Origin: Pseudomonas sp. B20(2017)
Lineage (GTDB): Bacteria > Pseudomonadota > Gammaproteobacteria > Pseudomonadales > Pseudomonadaceae
Reading direction: 5' to 3'
Assembly (NCBI RefSeq): GCF_002113125.1
Contig: NZ_NEJP01000012.1
Span: 1 to 64,000 of the forward strand
DNA: 64,000 nt
The notes beneath the pieces are model-generated. The model was not told the DNA's origin. It did not search any database and worked only from the letters and a program-made list of their open reading frames with translations. A program made the translations under genes and the position numbers. Each line of letters starts with the position of its first letter. Within the stretch, counting starts at the first letter, position 1. Of this stretch, positions 35,273 to 43,996 are shown piece after piece.

Positions 35273-36352
35273 TTACGCCAGTACCGCGACAGCCTTGATC
35301 TGGGCCCACAAGGACTGGCCCGGATGCACGCCAAGCTGATCCCGTGAATAGCGAGTGATGCGCGCCAACAACGGAGTCCCGCCGGCATCGAGGCGAATGA
35401 GCACGTGGGCGGCGTTATCGGCCGGCTGTTCGCTGACGACCGTGACCGGCAGGCGATTGAGGATGCTGCTGAACTCGCTGTTTTGCAGGGTCAGGCTGAT
35501 GTCGCGCGCGTGAACCTTGCAGCGCAGTCTCTGGCCCGTCGTCATGGGAGCGTGGGTCACGCGGATGTTCAGTGACGATTCCGGCAATTGCAGTGTGAGC
35601 AATTGATAATCGGCGTCGTAGCCACTGACCAGGCCCTCAATGATCACCCCGGCGTCATTGTCCATGGCCAGAGGCAGGTCGAGCCGCGCCAGGGTTTCGC
35701 CAATCGGACCGCTGGCCAGCGCTTTGCCGTCGCTGAGCAGCACCAAGTGGTCGGCGAGCCGGGCCACTTCGTCCTGAGCGTGGCTGACATACAGCACCGG
35801 GATTTCCAGTTCGTCGTGCAGGCGTTGCAGGTAGGGCAGGATTTCGCTTTTGCGCTGACTGTCGAGGGCCGCCAATGGCTCATCCATCAACAGCAATTTG
35901 GGGCTGGTCAACAGCGCGCGAGCGATGCCGACACGCTGACGCTCACCGCCGGACAAGTGCTGCGGGTGACGATCCAGCAAGTGGCCGATCCCCAGCAGTT
36001 CGGTGGCTTGGGTCATGTCGACCCGGCGCTGCGCCTTGGGAATGCGCTTGAGGCCGAATTGCAGATTGGCCAGCACCGACAGGTGCGCAAACAGGCTGGC
36101 TTCCTGAAACACATAGCCGAGCGCACGTTTGTGCGGCGGCACGAAAATGCCTTTTTCGCTGTCCTGCCAGACCTCGTCATTGATGCGGATAAACGCCTGC
36201 GGCGCGCGTTCGAGTCCGGCAATGCAGCGCAGGCATGTGGTCTTGCCGGAGCCAGACTGACCGAACAGCGCGGTCACTCCTCGGCCGGGCATCTGCAGGT
36301 CGACATCCAGGCCGAAGCCGGAATAATCAAGTTTCAAGCGTGCTTCAATCAT
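35273..36352 (-). CDS. modC: Molybdate ABC transporter ATP-binding protein ModC
   Basis: A 359-residue ATPase. Walker A is FGQSGSGKTTCLRC near residue 30, the signature LSGGERQRVGIARALL near residue 133, and Walker B LLLMDEPLAALD near residue 153. The C-terminal third (about residues 290-359) is a molybdate-binding TOBE/Mop domain, which singles out ModC among import ATPases. The start at 36352 lies three bases beyond the modB stop. Third gene of a complete modABC operon. Confidence 0.95.
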   Translation of the reverse strand: MIEARLKLDYSGFGLDVDLQMPGRGVTALFGQSGSGKTTCLRCIAGLERAPQAFIRINDEVWQDSEKGIFVPPHKRALGYVFQEASLFAHLSVLANLQFGLKRIPKAQRRVDMTQATELLGIGHLLDRHPQHLSGGERQRVGIARALLTSPKLLLMDEPLAALDSQRKSEILPYLQRLHDELEIPVLYVSHAQDEVARLADHLVLLSDGKALASGPIGETLARLDLPLAMDNDAGVIIEGLVSGYDADYQLLTLQLPESSLNIRVTHAPMTTGQRLRCKVHARDISLTLQNSEFSSILNRLPVTVVSEQPADNAAHVLIRLDAGGTPLLARITRYSRDQLGVHPGQSLWAQIKAVAVLA

Positions 36353-36355
36353 CCA

Positions 36356-37036
36356 TCAACTCCAGCCGGCGCGGGTCTTGCGGCTGGAATACAGCGCCAG
36401 CAACACCAGAAACGAAAACACCAGCATCGCCCCGGCCAGCCAGTGCGCTTGCGCGTACTCCATGGCTTCGACGTGGTCGTAGATTTGTACGGAAACCACC
36501 CGGGTCTTGTCAGGGATGTTGCCGCCGATCATCAACACCACGCCGAATTCGCCAACGGTATGCGCGAAACCAAGGATTGCCGCCGTGATGAAACCGGGGC
36601 GTGCCAGGGGCAGGATCACGCTGAAGAAGGTGTCCCAGGGATTGGCGCGCAAGGTCGCGGCCACTTCCAGTGGGCGAGTGCCAATCGCGGAGAAGGCGTT
36701 TTGCAACGGCTGCACCACGAACGGCATGGAATAGAGCACCGAGCCGATCACCAGGCCGGTGAAGCTGAACGTCAGGGTCCCAAGCCCCAGCCACTGGGTG
36801 AAATGGCCAATGAAGCCATTGGGGCCAAGCGCCAGCAACAGGTAGAAACCAATGACTGTCGGTGGTAGCACCAACGGCAGCGCGACAATCGCGCCGATGG
36901 GGCCGCGCAGCCAGGAACGGCTGCGCGACAACCACAGGGCAATCGGAGTGCCGATGACCAGCAGGATCGCAGTGGTCAGGGACGCCAGTTTCAGGGTCAG
37001 CCAGATCGCCGCGAAATCGGCACTCGTGAGCGACAT
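36356..37036 (-). CDS. modB: Molybdate ABC transporter permease ModB
   Basis: A 226-residue inner-membrane permease with about five to six helices. The cytoplasmic EAA loop reads PLEVAATLRANPWDTFFSVI near residue 125, the contact for ModC. GGNIPDKTRVVSVQIYDHVE near residue 170 is a conserved ModB segment. Its ATG directly abuts the modA stop, so translation is coupled. Length and position support the name. Confidence 0.95.
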   Translation of the reverse strand: MSLTSADFAAIWLTLKLASLTTAILLVIGTPIALWLSRSRSWLRGPIGAIVALPLVLPPTVIGFYLLLALGPNGFIGHFTQWLGLGTLTFSFTGLVIGSVLYSMPFVVQPLQNAFSAIGTRPLEVAATLRANPWDTFFSVILPLARPGFITAAILGFAHTVGEFGVVLMIGGNIPDKTRVVSVQIYDHVEAMEYAQAHWLAGAMLVFSFLVLLALYSSRKTRAGWS

Positions 37037-37792
37037 TTACAGCTGGTAACCGTAGGACTTGATGACCGCAGCGGCTTTCGGGCCTTTGAGGTAATCAACC
37101 AGCGCCTTGGCAGCGGCGTTGTCCTTGCCTTTGTTGAGGATCACTGCGTCTTGCTTGATCGGGTCGTGCATGCTCGCCGGCACGATCCACGCCGAACCGC
37201 TGCTGACCTTGCCATCCTTGTAGATCTGCGACAGCGCGACGAAGCCCAGTTCGGCGTTGCCGGTGGATACGAACTGATAGGCCTGGGTGATGTTCTGGCC
37301 TTCGACGATCTTGGCTTTGGTGGCTTCAGTGAGTTTCAGCTTTTCCAGCACCTGAGTGGCGGCCAGACCATAAGGGGCGGCTTTCGGGTTGGCGATGGAC
37401 AGGTGCTGGTACTCGTTTTTCTTCAGGACATCGCCTTTGGCATCGACGTAACCTTCCTTGGCCGACCACAGTGCCAGGGTGCCGATGGCGTAGGTGAAGC
37501 GCGAACCCTTGACGGTGTCGCCTTCTTTCTCGAGTTTTTCAGGGGTGGTGTCATCGGCCGAGAGGAACACTTCGAACGGCGCGCCGTTTTTGATCTGGGT
37601 GTAGAACTGGCCGGTGGCGCCGTAGGCTGCGACCAGTTTGTGCCCGGTGTCTTTTTCGAAATCGGCGGCAATCGCCTGGATCGGCGCGGTGAAGTTGGCC
37701 GCGACAGCGACTTGCACTTCGTCGGCCTGCGCCGCGCCGATGGCGAATACCGCGAACAGGGCAGGGGCAAAGCGGGTGGCACGATTGATCAT
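37037..37792 (-). CDS. modA: Molybdate-binding periplasmic protein ModA
   Basis: A 251-residue periplasmic binding protein. A signal peptide of about 23 residues ends GAAQA-DE. VAVAANFTAPIQAIAADFEK near residue 28, YGATGQFYTQIKNGAPFEVF near residue 59 and LSADDTTPEKLEKEG near residue 79 contain the Ser and backbone groups that hold the oxyanion. It heads the mod operon, 78 bases downstream of a ModE-like palindrome, so repression by molybdate is likely. Confidence 0.95.
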   Translation of the reverse strand: MINRATRFAPALFAVFAIGAAQADEVQVAVAANFTAPIQAIAADFEKDTGHKLVAAYGATGQFYTQIKNGAPFEVFLSADDTTPEKLEKEGDTVKGSRFTYAIGTLALWSAKEGYVDAKGDVLKKNEYQHLSIANPKAAPYGLAATQVLEKLKLTEATKAKIVEGQNITQAYQFVSTGNAELGFVALSQIYKDGKVSSGSAWIVPASMHDPIKQDAVILNKGKDNAAAKALVDYLKGPKAAAVIKSYGYQL

Positions 37793-37869
37793 GTAACGGC
37801 TCCGTGAATGGCAAGTGCAGTGGGCAGTTGTTATTGGAGGGATAGACTGCGCCGTACGATGGGGTGCAA

Positions 37870-37893
37870 CGCTATATAGCGAAATATATAGCG
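37870..37893. promoter_or_regulatory. Perfect ModE-like operator palindrome upstream of modA
   Basis: CGCTATATA (37870-37878), spacer GCGAAA, TATATAGCG (37885-37893): a perfect 9-base inverted repeat with a 6-base spacer. This closely resembles the E. coli ModE site (CGCTATATA-N6-7-TATATAACG). It lies 78-101 bases before the modA ATG, in the expected promoter region. No modE gene is in the window. Confidence 0.85.
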
Positions 37894-37965
37894 AAATGCC
37901 GCCAAACGGGAAGCACTGCTTTTAAACCGGGCAAGGGCGCCACGCTCCTCACCCGTTCGGGTTCA

Positions 37966-39027
37966 TCACCGCGTCAGTTTTGCCAGTGCGCCTTCAGCCA
38001 GTTGCCGGGTCAGTTCAGCGGTGCCGAGATCTTTGCCGAGCGTGAAGGCCTGGCCGGCCCAGAGGTTGCTGAATTCGGCTTCACCCTTCGCGCGCAACGG
38101 CATCAAGGCACCGCCTGCCAGAGGGAATGCCGGGGCCTTGTCCGACATCGGGCCCAGCTCCCGCATCACCCGATTGAGAATCCCCCGCGCCGGGCGTCCG
38201 GTAAACAGATTGGTCACCGCCGTTTCGCTTTCCTTGGCGGTGCGCAAGGCCTTGTGGTGCGACGCACTGACCTTCGCTTCCGGAGTAAACAAATACGCCG
38301 TCCCGACCTGAACCGCCGAAGCGCCGAGCAGGAACGCTGCCGCGACGCCGCGCGCATCGGCAATCGCACCGGCAGCGATCACCGGCACACTCACCGCGTC
38401 GACCACTTGCGGCACCAGGGCAAACGTACCGACCTGACTGCTCAGGTCAGCGCTGAGAAACATCCCGCGATGGCCGCCGGCCTCGTAGCCCATGGCGATG
38501 ATCGCGTCGCAGCCGTTCTGCTCGAGCCAGATCGCTTCGTCGACGGTGGTTGCCGACGAGATGATTTTCGCGCCGGTGGCCTTGACCCGATCCAGCAAGG
38601 ATTTTTCCGGCAGGCCGAAATGGAAACTCACCACTTCAGGGCGAAATTCTTCCAGCACCTCGCAGGCGGCCGCATCGAAGGGCGCGCGGTTGGATACCGG
38701 CGTCGGCGCATCGAAATCGACACCCAGTTCGCGATAGTAGGGCTCCAGCAGGTTTTTCCATTCGCGGGCCTTTTGCTCATCGGCAGCCGGAGGCTGATGG
38801 CAGAAGAAGTTGACGTTGAACGGCTTGTTCGTGCCCTGGCGAATGGTTTTCAGCTCTTCGCGCAGTTGCTCGATGGTCAGCATTGCCGCCGGCATCGAAC
38901 CGAGGCCACCGGCGTTGCACGCTGCGATGACCATGGAAGAATTGGTGGCACCGGCCATGGGGCCCTGGATGATTGGCAGTTCGATGCCGAACAGGTCAAG
39001 AATGCGGGTATCAGGCCATTGGCTCAT
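37966..39027 (-). CDS. Nitronate monooxygenase (2-nitropropane dioxygenase family)
   Basis: A 353-residue FMN enzyme that oxidises toxic alkyl nitronates. The N-terminal LFGIELPIIQGPMAGATNSS near residue 11 is the family FMN-binding start. SFHFGLPEKSLLDRVKATGA lies near residue 144, and the phosphate-binding strand AAGAIADARGVAAAFLLGAS lies near residue 231, followed by QVGTAYLFTPEAKVS. The start at 39027 (MSQWPDTRIL) fits; the frame open to 39267 runs into the divergent AcuI gene. Related FMN proteins act on other substrates, so the exact reaction is likely rather than certain. Confidence 0.88.
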   Translation of the reverse strand: MSQWPDTRILDLFGIELPIIQGPMAGATNSSMVIAACNAGGLGSMPAAMLTIEQLREELKTIRQGTNKPFNVNFFCHQPPAADEQKAREWKNLLEPYYRELGVDFDAPTPVSNRAPFDAAACEVLEEFRPEVVSFHFGLPEKSLLDRVKATGAKIISSATTVDEAIWLEQNGCDAIIAMGYEAGGHRGMFLSADLSSQVGTFALVPQVVDAVSVPVIAAGAIADARGVAAAFLLGASAVQVGTAYLFTPEAKVSASHHKALRTAKESETAVTNLFTGRPARGILNRVMRELGPMSDKAPAFPLAGGALMPLRAKGEAEFSNLWAGQAFTLGKDLGTAELTRQLAEGALAKLTR

Positions 39028-39241
39028 GGAATAGCTTCTCCGACGACAAAACAGGGCAGGGACGGTAGCAGCCGGTTTTTTAACGCAAAGCCACCCCCGT
39101 GACCAGCACAGATTTGTAGCTTTAACAGCCGGCGCTGGCTGGGCGTTCGGGCCTGATTGGCTAAAGGTCGAGTTGGGCAAAATGTTGCAGTGTGCTATTC
39201 CAATCCCTCGACATCCTGAATTCCACCCGTGAGAGGCAGTC

Positions 39242-40225
39242 ATGTTCAAAGGCATTTTGATCGACAAAGACGACAGCGGCTATCGCGCCAACCTGCAAGA
39301 GATCAACGACGAGCAGTTGCCTGAGGGCGATGTGACGGTTCGCGTCGCGTACAGCACGCTGAACTTCAAGGACGGCCTGGCGATCACCGGCAGCAGCCCG
39401 GTGGTGCGCAAGTTTCCGATGGTGCCGGGGATTGATCTGGCGGGTACCGTCGAAGTCAGTTCGCACCCTGACTACAAGGTTGGCGATCAGGTGTTGCTTA
39501 ACGGCTGGGGCGTCGGTGAAAGCCACTGGGGCGGTCTGGCACAAAAAGCGCGATTGAACGGTGACTGGCTGATTCCGCTGCCCAAGGTATTCACCGCCGC
39601 GCAAGCCATGGCCATCGGCACGGCCGGTTATACGGCGATGCTGTGCGTCATGGCGCTGGAACGCAACGGCGTGACCCCGCAACAGGGCGAAGTGCTGGTG
39701 ACTGGGGCAAACGGCGGCGTTGGCAGTTTTGCCATCGCGTTGCTGAGCAAGCTGGGCTACCGCGTGGTCGGTTCGACCGGTCGGGTGTCGGAACATGAAT
39801 ACCTGAAACAACTGGGCGCCGGCGAAATCATTGATCGCGCCACCCTGTCCGAGCCCGGCAAGCCGCTGGCCAAGGAGCGCTGGGCGGGCGTCATCGATTC
39901 GGTCGGCAGCCACACACTTGCCAATGCCTGCGCCAGCACCCGGGCCGAAGGCACGGTGGCTGCGTGCGGTCTGGCTCAGGGCATGGATTTCCCGGCGTCT
40001 GTGGCGCCTTTCATTTTGCGTGGCGTGACGCTGGCCGGGATCAACAGCGTGACCCAGCCCAAGGCTCGCCGAATCGAGGCGTGGGATCGTCTGGCGAAGG
40101 ATCTGGACTTTGCCTTGTTGCCGCTGATCAGCCACGAAATAGGCCTCGGCGAAGCCATCGAAGCAGCGCCGAAGCTCCTCGCCGGACAACTTCGCGGCAG
40201 GGTCGTAGTGGACGTCAATCGCTGA
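39242..40225 (+). CDS. Acrylyl-CoA reductase-like MDR oxidoreductase (AcuI/YhdH)
   Basis: A 327-residue NADPH-dependent medium-chain reductase. RVAYSTLNFKDGLAITGSSP near residue 35, PGIDLAGTVE near residue 62, GWGVGESHWGGLAQKARLNG near residue 89, and the cofactor motif VTGANGGVGSFAIALLSKLG near residue 152 all match the YhdH/AcuI family. AcuI detoxifies acryloyl-CoA to propionyl-CoA. The start at 39242 follows GAGAGGCAGTC. It is divergent from the nitronate monooxygenase gene and overlaps the convergent ada gene by 11 bases. Confidence 0.9.
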   Translation: MFKGILIDKDDSGYRANLQEINDEQLPEGDVTVRVAYSTLNFKDGLAITGSSPVVRKFPMVPGIDLAGTVEVSSHPDYKVGDQVLLNGWGVGESHWGGLAQKARLNGDWLIPLPKVFTAAQAMAIGTAGYTAMLCVMALERNGVTPQQGEVLVTGANGGVGSFAIALLSKLGYRVVGSTGRVSEHEYLKQLGAGEIIDRATLSEPGKPLAKERWAGVIDSVGSHTLANACASTRAEGTVAACGLAQGMDFPASVAPFILRGVTLAGINSVTQPKARRIEAWDRLAKDLDFALLPLISHEIGLGEAIEAAPKLLAGQLRGRVVVDVNR

Positions 40226-41288
40226 TAACGGTTTCGCGCGTCAGCAACTCGCGCTTACGCTCCACCCCCCAACGGTAACCGGACAGGTTGCCGTCGCTGC
40301 GCACCACGCGGTGGCACGGAATGGCCACCGCCAGGCGGTTGGCGCCGCAGGCTTGCGCCACGGCCCGTACCGCTTTGGGTGAGCCAATGTGTTGAGCAAT
40401 TTCGGCGTAGCTGGCGGTGCTGCCCACCGGAATTTCCCGCAGTGCCTGCCACACCCGTTCCTGAAACGCCGTGCCGCGCACATCCAGCGGCAAATCAAGT
40501 CCGATGGCGGGTGCTTCAATGAAGCCGACGACGCGAGCGATCAGTTGTTCGAACTCGCCATCGGCGCCGATCAGGTTGGCCCGGCGAAACTGGTCCTGCA
40601 GGTCGCACACCAATTGGTGCGGATCGTCCCCCAGCAGAATCGCGCAGATTCCGCGCTCGCTCTGTGCCACCAGAATGGCACCGAGCGAGCACTGGCCGAC
40701 GGCGAAGCGGATGTCGTTGTTCTGGCCAGCAGCCCGGAAGTCGCCGGGTTTCATGCCCAGCACCTGATCGGCTGCCTCGTAGAAACGGCTGTTGGAGTTG
40801 AAACCGGCGTCATACAGCGCTTCGGTCACCGAGCCGCCGTCCGCCAGACGCTGACGAACCCTGCGCGAGCGATGCGCGGCGGCATAGCCTTTGGGCGTCA
40901 GGCCTGTCGCGGCTTTGAACACACGATGAAAATGAAAGGCGCTCAGGCCGGCGGTTTCGGCGAGATCGTTAAGCGCCGGCAGGCTGTCCGACGCCTCGAT
41001 CTGGCGACAGGCTGCTGCGACGGTGGCGGCATGTTGCGCGGCGACTTCGGTCTGATCCTTGCTCGCCCGTTTGCTGGGGCGATAGCCAGCGGCCTCGGCG
41101 TCCTCGGCGGTGTCGAAGAACTCGACGTTCTGCGGTTTCGGCAAGCGCGCCAGGCTGCTGGGGCGGCAATAGATGCCGGTGGTTTTCACGGCATAGACAA
41201 ACTGGCCGTCCGCCCGAGGGTCGCGTGCCACGACAGCGGCCCAACGTGGATCGTCTTCAGTGTTCAGCGAGGTGGTAAGCGATTTCAT
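40215..41288 (-). CDS. ada: Ada-type regulator / O6-methylguanine-DNA methyltransferase with a degenerate zinc site
   Basis: A 357-residue protein with the full Ada layout: N-terminal Ada domain (about 10-80), AraC-type HTH (about 95-180, GLSAFHFHRVFKAATGLTPK) and C-terminal methyltransferase (about 190-350). The methyltransferase active site is intact (AIPCHRVV, Cys 325). In the N-domain the acceptor Cys 41 is kept in GIYCRPSS, but the other three zinc ligands of E. coli Ada are replaced: Ser 45, Ser 72 and Ala 75 (RPSKRAS instead of RPCKRC). Methyl-phosphotriester sensing is therefore doubtful, while O6-methylguanine repair should remain. It is third in line after the 2OG oxygenase and alkB. 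Confidence 0.88.
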   Translation of the reverse strand: MKSLTTSLNTEDDPRWAAVVARDPRADGQFVYAVKTTGIYCRPSSLARLPKPQNVEFFDTAEDAEAAGYRPSKRASKDQTEVAAQHAATVAAACRQIEASDSLPALNDLAETAGLSAFHFHRVFKAATGLTPKGYAAAHRSRRVRQRLADGGSVTEALYDAGFNSNSRFYEAADQVLGMKPGDFRAAGQNNDIRFAVGQCSLGAILVAQSERGICAILLGDDPHQLVCDLQDQFRRANLIGADGEFEQLIARVVGFIEAPAIGLDLPLDVRGTAFQERVWQALREIPVGSTASYAEIAQHIGSPKAVRAVAQACGANRLAVAIPCHRVVRSDGNLSGYRWGVERKRELLTRETVISD

Positions 41289-41376
41289 GATGGAGAGTCC
41301 GTTGACCTGTTGAATTTCAGGTTAACCAGTGCCACCGGCCGGAACACTCCGACCCTTGCGGTCAAACTTTGCAGGA

Positions 41377-42039
41377 TTATCCAGCGGTGCGAAACGTCAG
41401 GTTGAAACGCTGTTCACCCAGGCGCGGATGCCGGCCAGGCTTGATCGGCAGGATGCCGTGATAGCGCAGCCGGTCGACGCCGCCCCAGATCACCATGTCG
41501 CCGTGCAGCAGCGAGATTTTCTGGCTCCTGTCGCCGCGTGCGAAACCGCCGAACAGGAACGTTGCCGGCAAGCCCAATGACAGGGAAACGATCGGGGCTT
41601 CATAGGCATTTTCGTCTTTGTCCTGATGCAGCGACATCTTTGCGCCTGGGACATAGCGATTGATCAGGCAAGAATCCGGTACGAAATCGGCAAATCCGGC
41701 GCGTTCCGCTGCTGCCTGGGCCAGCTCGCGAAACACTTCGGGCATGGCCGGCCAGGGGTGATGGCTCACGGGATCTTCGGATGAATAGCGGTAGCCGCTT
41801 CGATCGGTGATCCAGCCCAGTGCGCCGCAACTGCTGGTGGCCACCGACATGCTGAAGCCTCCGGGTGTCATCATGTGGCGCAACGGGGCGCAGGCGATGA
41901 TCGATTCCAGGGCCGGCAACAACTGCTCGATTTGCGGCAGGGCAAAGCCGCGCAGCACCCAGGATTGCTCGCCGATCTGTTCGGCGCGCCGGGGCTGCTC
42001 GGATTCTGTGTCGGCGAACAGATCGAAGGTGGTTTGCAT
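41377..42039 (-). CDS. alkB: DNA oxidative demethylase AlkB
   Basis: A 220-residue Fe(II)/2-oxoglutarate dioxygenase that removes 1-methyladenine and 3-methylcytosine lesions. MTPGGFSMSVATSSCGALGW near residue 57 shapes the base pocket. NRYVPGAKMSLHQDKDE near residue 127 gives the His and Asp iron ligands, and RLRYHGILPIKPGRHPRLGE near residue 190 gives the second His plus the Arg that binds 2-oxoglutarate; the C-terminal RFNLTFR completes it. It lies between another 2OG oxygenase gene (6 bases) and ada (88 bases), forming an alkylation-repair set. Confidence 0.95.
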   Translation of the reverse strand: MQTTFDLFADTESEQPRRAEQIGEQSWVLRGFALPQIEQLLPALESIIACAPLRHMMTPGGFSMSVATSSCGALGWITDRSGYRYSSEDPVSHHPWPAMPEVFRELAQAAAERAGFADFVPDSCLINRYVPGAKMSLHQDKDENAYEAPIVSLSLGLPATFLFGGFARGDRSQKISLLHGDMVIWGGVDRLRYHGILPIKPGRHPRLGEQRFNLTFRTAG

Positions 42040-42044
42040 GATCG

Positions 42045-42758
42045 TCAGGTCGCGTCGTGGAAGATGATGCCCAGAGTATGCCGTTTTCCGCTGTGCAGTC
42101 GGCTGACACCGTGGCGCATGGTCACTCGATAGTCGCCGCGCGCGCCTTTCACCGGGCGTTGGTTGACAGCAAAGATCAGCGCGTCGCCTTTTCTCAGGTC
42201 CATCACCAGCGGACGGGACTGCATTCTTGGACGTTGTTCGGTCATGACGAACTCACCGCCGATGAAGTCTTCGCCAGGTTCTGACAGAAGAATCGCCGCT
42301 TGCAGCGGAAACACATGCTCACCGTACAGGTCCTGATGCAAACAGTTGTAGTCCTGCGGGCCGTATTGCAGCAAGAGCGGGGTAGGTCGCAGTTGACCGG
42401 CGGCGTGGCAGCGCTCGAGAAATTCGCGGTGTTGCTCTGGAAAGCGTTCCGGCAGACCCATTCGTTCGTACCAGCGGTTGGCCAGTGACACGAGTCGCGG
42501 GTAAAGCGCGCTGCGCAGGCGTTCCACCACGGATGGAAGCGGATAGCGCAGGTATTTGTATTCCCCGCGTCCGAAACCATGGCGGGCCATGATGACCTGG
42601 GACCGGAACGGTTCACTTTGTGGGTAAAGCGCACTCAATCGATCACAGGTGTCCGGGCGCAGCAGCGTGCGGATGACGGCGCAACCGTCCTGATCCAGTT
42701 GCTGCTCCAGGGCGACCCAGTCGAGCGCATCGAGCGGGGAGGCGGGTGAGGGTGACAT
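42045..42758 (-). CDS. 2OG-Fe(II) oxygenase of the ada/alkB cluster
   Basis: A 237-residue dioxygenase. YNCLHQDLYGEHVFPLQAAI near residue 138 holds His-x-Asp, FIGGEFVMTEQRP near residue 166 the core strands, and MRHGVSRLHSGKRHTLGIIF near residue 214 the distal His and the Arg for 2-oxoglutarate. It is distinct from AlkB in sequence and lacks its nucleotide lid. Its position directly upstream of alkB and ada suggests a repair or modification role, but the substrate is unknown. The start at 42758 was kept because no better one is visible. Confidence 0.85.
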   Translation of the reverse strand: MSPSPASPLDALDWVALEQQLDQDGCAVIRTLLRPDTCDRLSALYPQSEPFRSQVIMARHGFGRGEYKYLRYPLPSVVERLRSALYPRLVSLANRWYERMGLPERFPEQHREFLERCHAAGQLRPTPLLLQYGPQDYNCLHQDLYGEHVFPLQAAILLSEPGEDFIGGEFVMTEQRPRMQSRPLVMDLRKGDALIFAVNQRPVKGARGDYRVTMRHGVSRLHSGKRHTLGIIFHDAT

Positions 42759-42848
42759 GCTGATTCCTTGGCTTGCATTCAGGTCTCAGTCTGGGCCATC
42801 CACCCGGCCGCAACACTCCGCCGCTTGCGGTCGAATTTCGTCCGGGTC

Positions 42849-43019
42849 TTACAGGGCCTTGCTGACGCTGATGTCGCTGATCACATCGTCGCTCTGGCCG
42901 TGCAGGGCATCCAGTGCTGACTTGGCTTCTTCCGGCGTGCCGTTTTCCAGTTGGGCGAACTCGAAGCGGCGTTCACCGTTGAGTTTGTACTTGATCACGT
43001 ATTTGGTCGTTTGGGCCAC
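42849..43019 (-). CDS. Small hypothetical protein, GTG start
   Basis: A 56-residue frame that reads from GTG at 43019 as AQTTKYVIKYKLNGERRFEF after the initiator, then AQLENGTPEEAKSALDAL, ending VSKAL. The start is supported by AGGTAAGCATCAAC just upstream and by the absence of a better ATG. It looks like a small two-strand, two-helix domain. It is 34 bases after the DUF1883 gene on the same strand, so probably one transcript. The family is unknown to me. Confidence 0.7.
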   Translation of the reverse strand: MAQTTKYVIKYKLNGERRFEFAQLENGTPEEAKSALDALHGQSDDVISDISVSKAL

Positions 43020-43053
43020 GTTGATGCTTACCTGTCTGCGTTGGCGGAACTGC

Positions 43054-43356
43054 TCAGCTGAGTTTGGAGCTGGAGCGGCGAATGATCTTGATCGAGTGCG
43101 TCAGGGTCGGCTTGCGGGTCACGCTGATCGCGCGGCGGTTGACGGTGTCGATGGTGATGTTCCAGAAACCGGTGCTCGGCGCGGTGATACGCGCCGGAAA
43201 CGTGTCGAAAGCACCGCCGTGATAGGTGTGACGGCCGCCATTCTTGAAACTGCGGAAGTTGGCGTCGTTCATCAAACGGATATTGCAGGTTTGCGAGCAT
43301 TGAATGACGACGATGTCGTCTTCGTTGAGGTGCTCGCGCTGGTGTATGAATTTCAT
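43054..43356 (-). CDS. DUF1883 domain-containing protein
   Basis: A 100-residue protein beginning MKFIHQREHLNEDDIVVIQC, with FNITI-like strands (GFWNITIDTVNRRAISVTRK) matching the DUF1883 pattern of a small beta sandwich. The ribosome binding site CTGGAGGCGCCC is strong. No signal peptide. In other proteins DUF1883 domains occur fused to TIR domains; here it is alone. Function unknown. Confidence 0.75.
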   Translation of the reverse strand: MKFIHQREHLNEDDIVVIQCSQTCNIRLMNDANFRSFKNGGRHTYHGGAFDTFPARITAPSTGFWNITIDTVNRRAISVTRKPTLTHSIKIIRRSSSKLS

Positions 43357-43567
43357 GGGCGCCTCCAGAAGGGCTTTTTCTACAAAATCAAAACGATAGC
43401 ATTGTCGATTGGCGCAGTTTATCAGCCTGGACAGGTTATTATCCGGCCGTCGGGCACCGCTTTGACAATTAAAAACAGATATTCACGGTTTCATGTGGGT
43501 TAAATGCAGCAGGCCTCGGAGAAAAACGGCATTCGTGCTGTCGGAGGGTCTTTATTGGAGGTTTTGT

Positions 43568-43924
43568 ATGAAGTGGGGTGTGGTGATTCTGCCGTTGGCA
43601 TTGGCAATGGGTGGTTGCGCAAGCGTTTCGGAAATCAATGAAACGCTGCCGACCATGAACGTCATTTCCGGCAAGAAACCCCATGAATATGCTGAGTGCC
43701 TGGCCGAAAAGCTGTCCAGCAGCCGGGGTGCCCTGCAGGTAGAGCGGCACAAGGATGAAGTCCGGGTCATCGTTCCGGGCAAGCTGGGATCGGGTCCGGC
43801 CGCAGTGTTTGACATTGAGGATCGCTCCGGCGGCAGCAGCATCAAGCTGCATGAGCGGATGTCCAATGTGCCGCTGCGTCCATGGGATGTGCGCAAAGCC
43901 GCCACGGCCTGTATTTCCGGCTGA
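43568..43924 (+). CDS. Hypothetical lipoprotein
   Basis: A 118-residue protein starting MKWGVVILPLALAMGGCASV; the signal peptide with GGC at residues 15-17 makes Cys 17 the likely lipidated residue. The mature part is small and mixed alpha/beta. The start at 43568 follows TTGGAGGTTTTGT. Function unknown. It is upstream of and parallel to another small gene at 43997. Confidence 0.75.
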   Translation: MKWGVVILPLALAMGGCASVSEINETLPTMNVISGKKPHEYAECLAEKLSSSRGALQVERHKDEVRVIVPGKLGSGPAAVFDIEDRSGGSSIKLHERMSNVPLRPWDVRKAATACISG

Positions 43925-43996
43925 TAGACTGTCAGCCGTCAGCATTGATGCCGTCACAGCGTGGCTGTGGCGGCATTGTCATTTCTGGAGAGGTGA

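Noticed and set aside
35588..36868. 426-residue open frame antisense to modB/modC
   Set aside because: His/Gln-rich shadow of two clear transporter genes.
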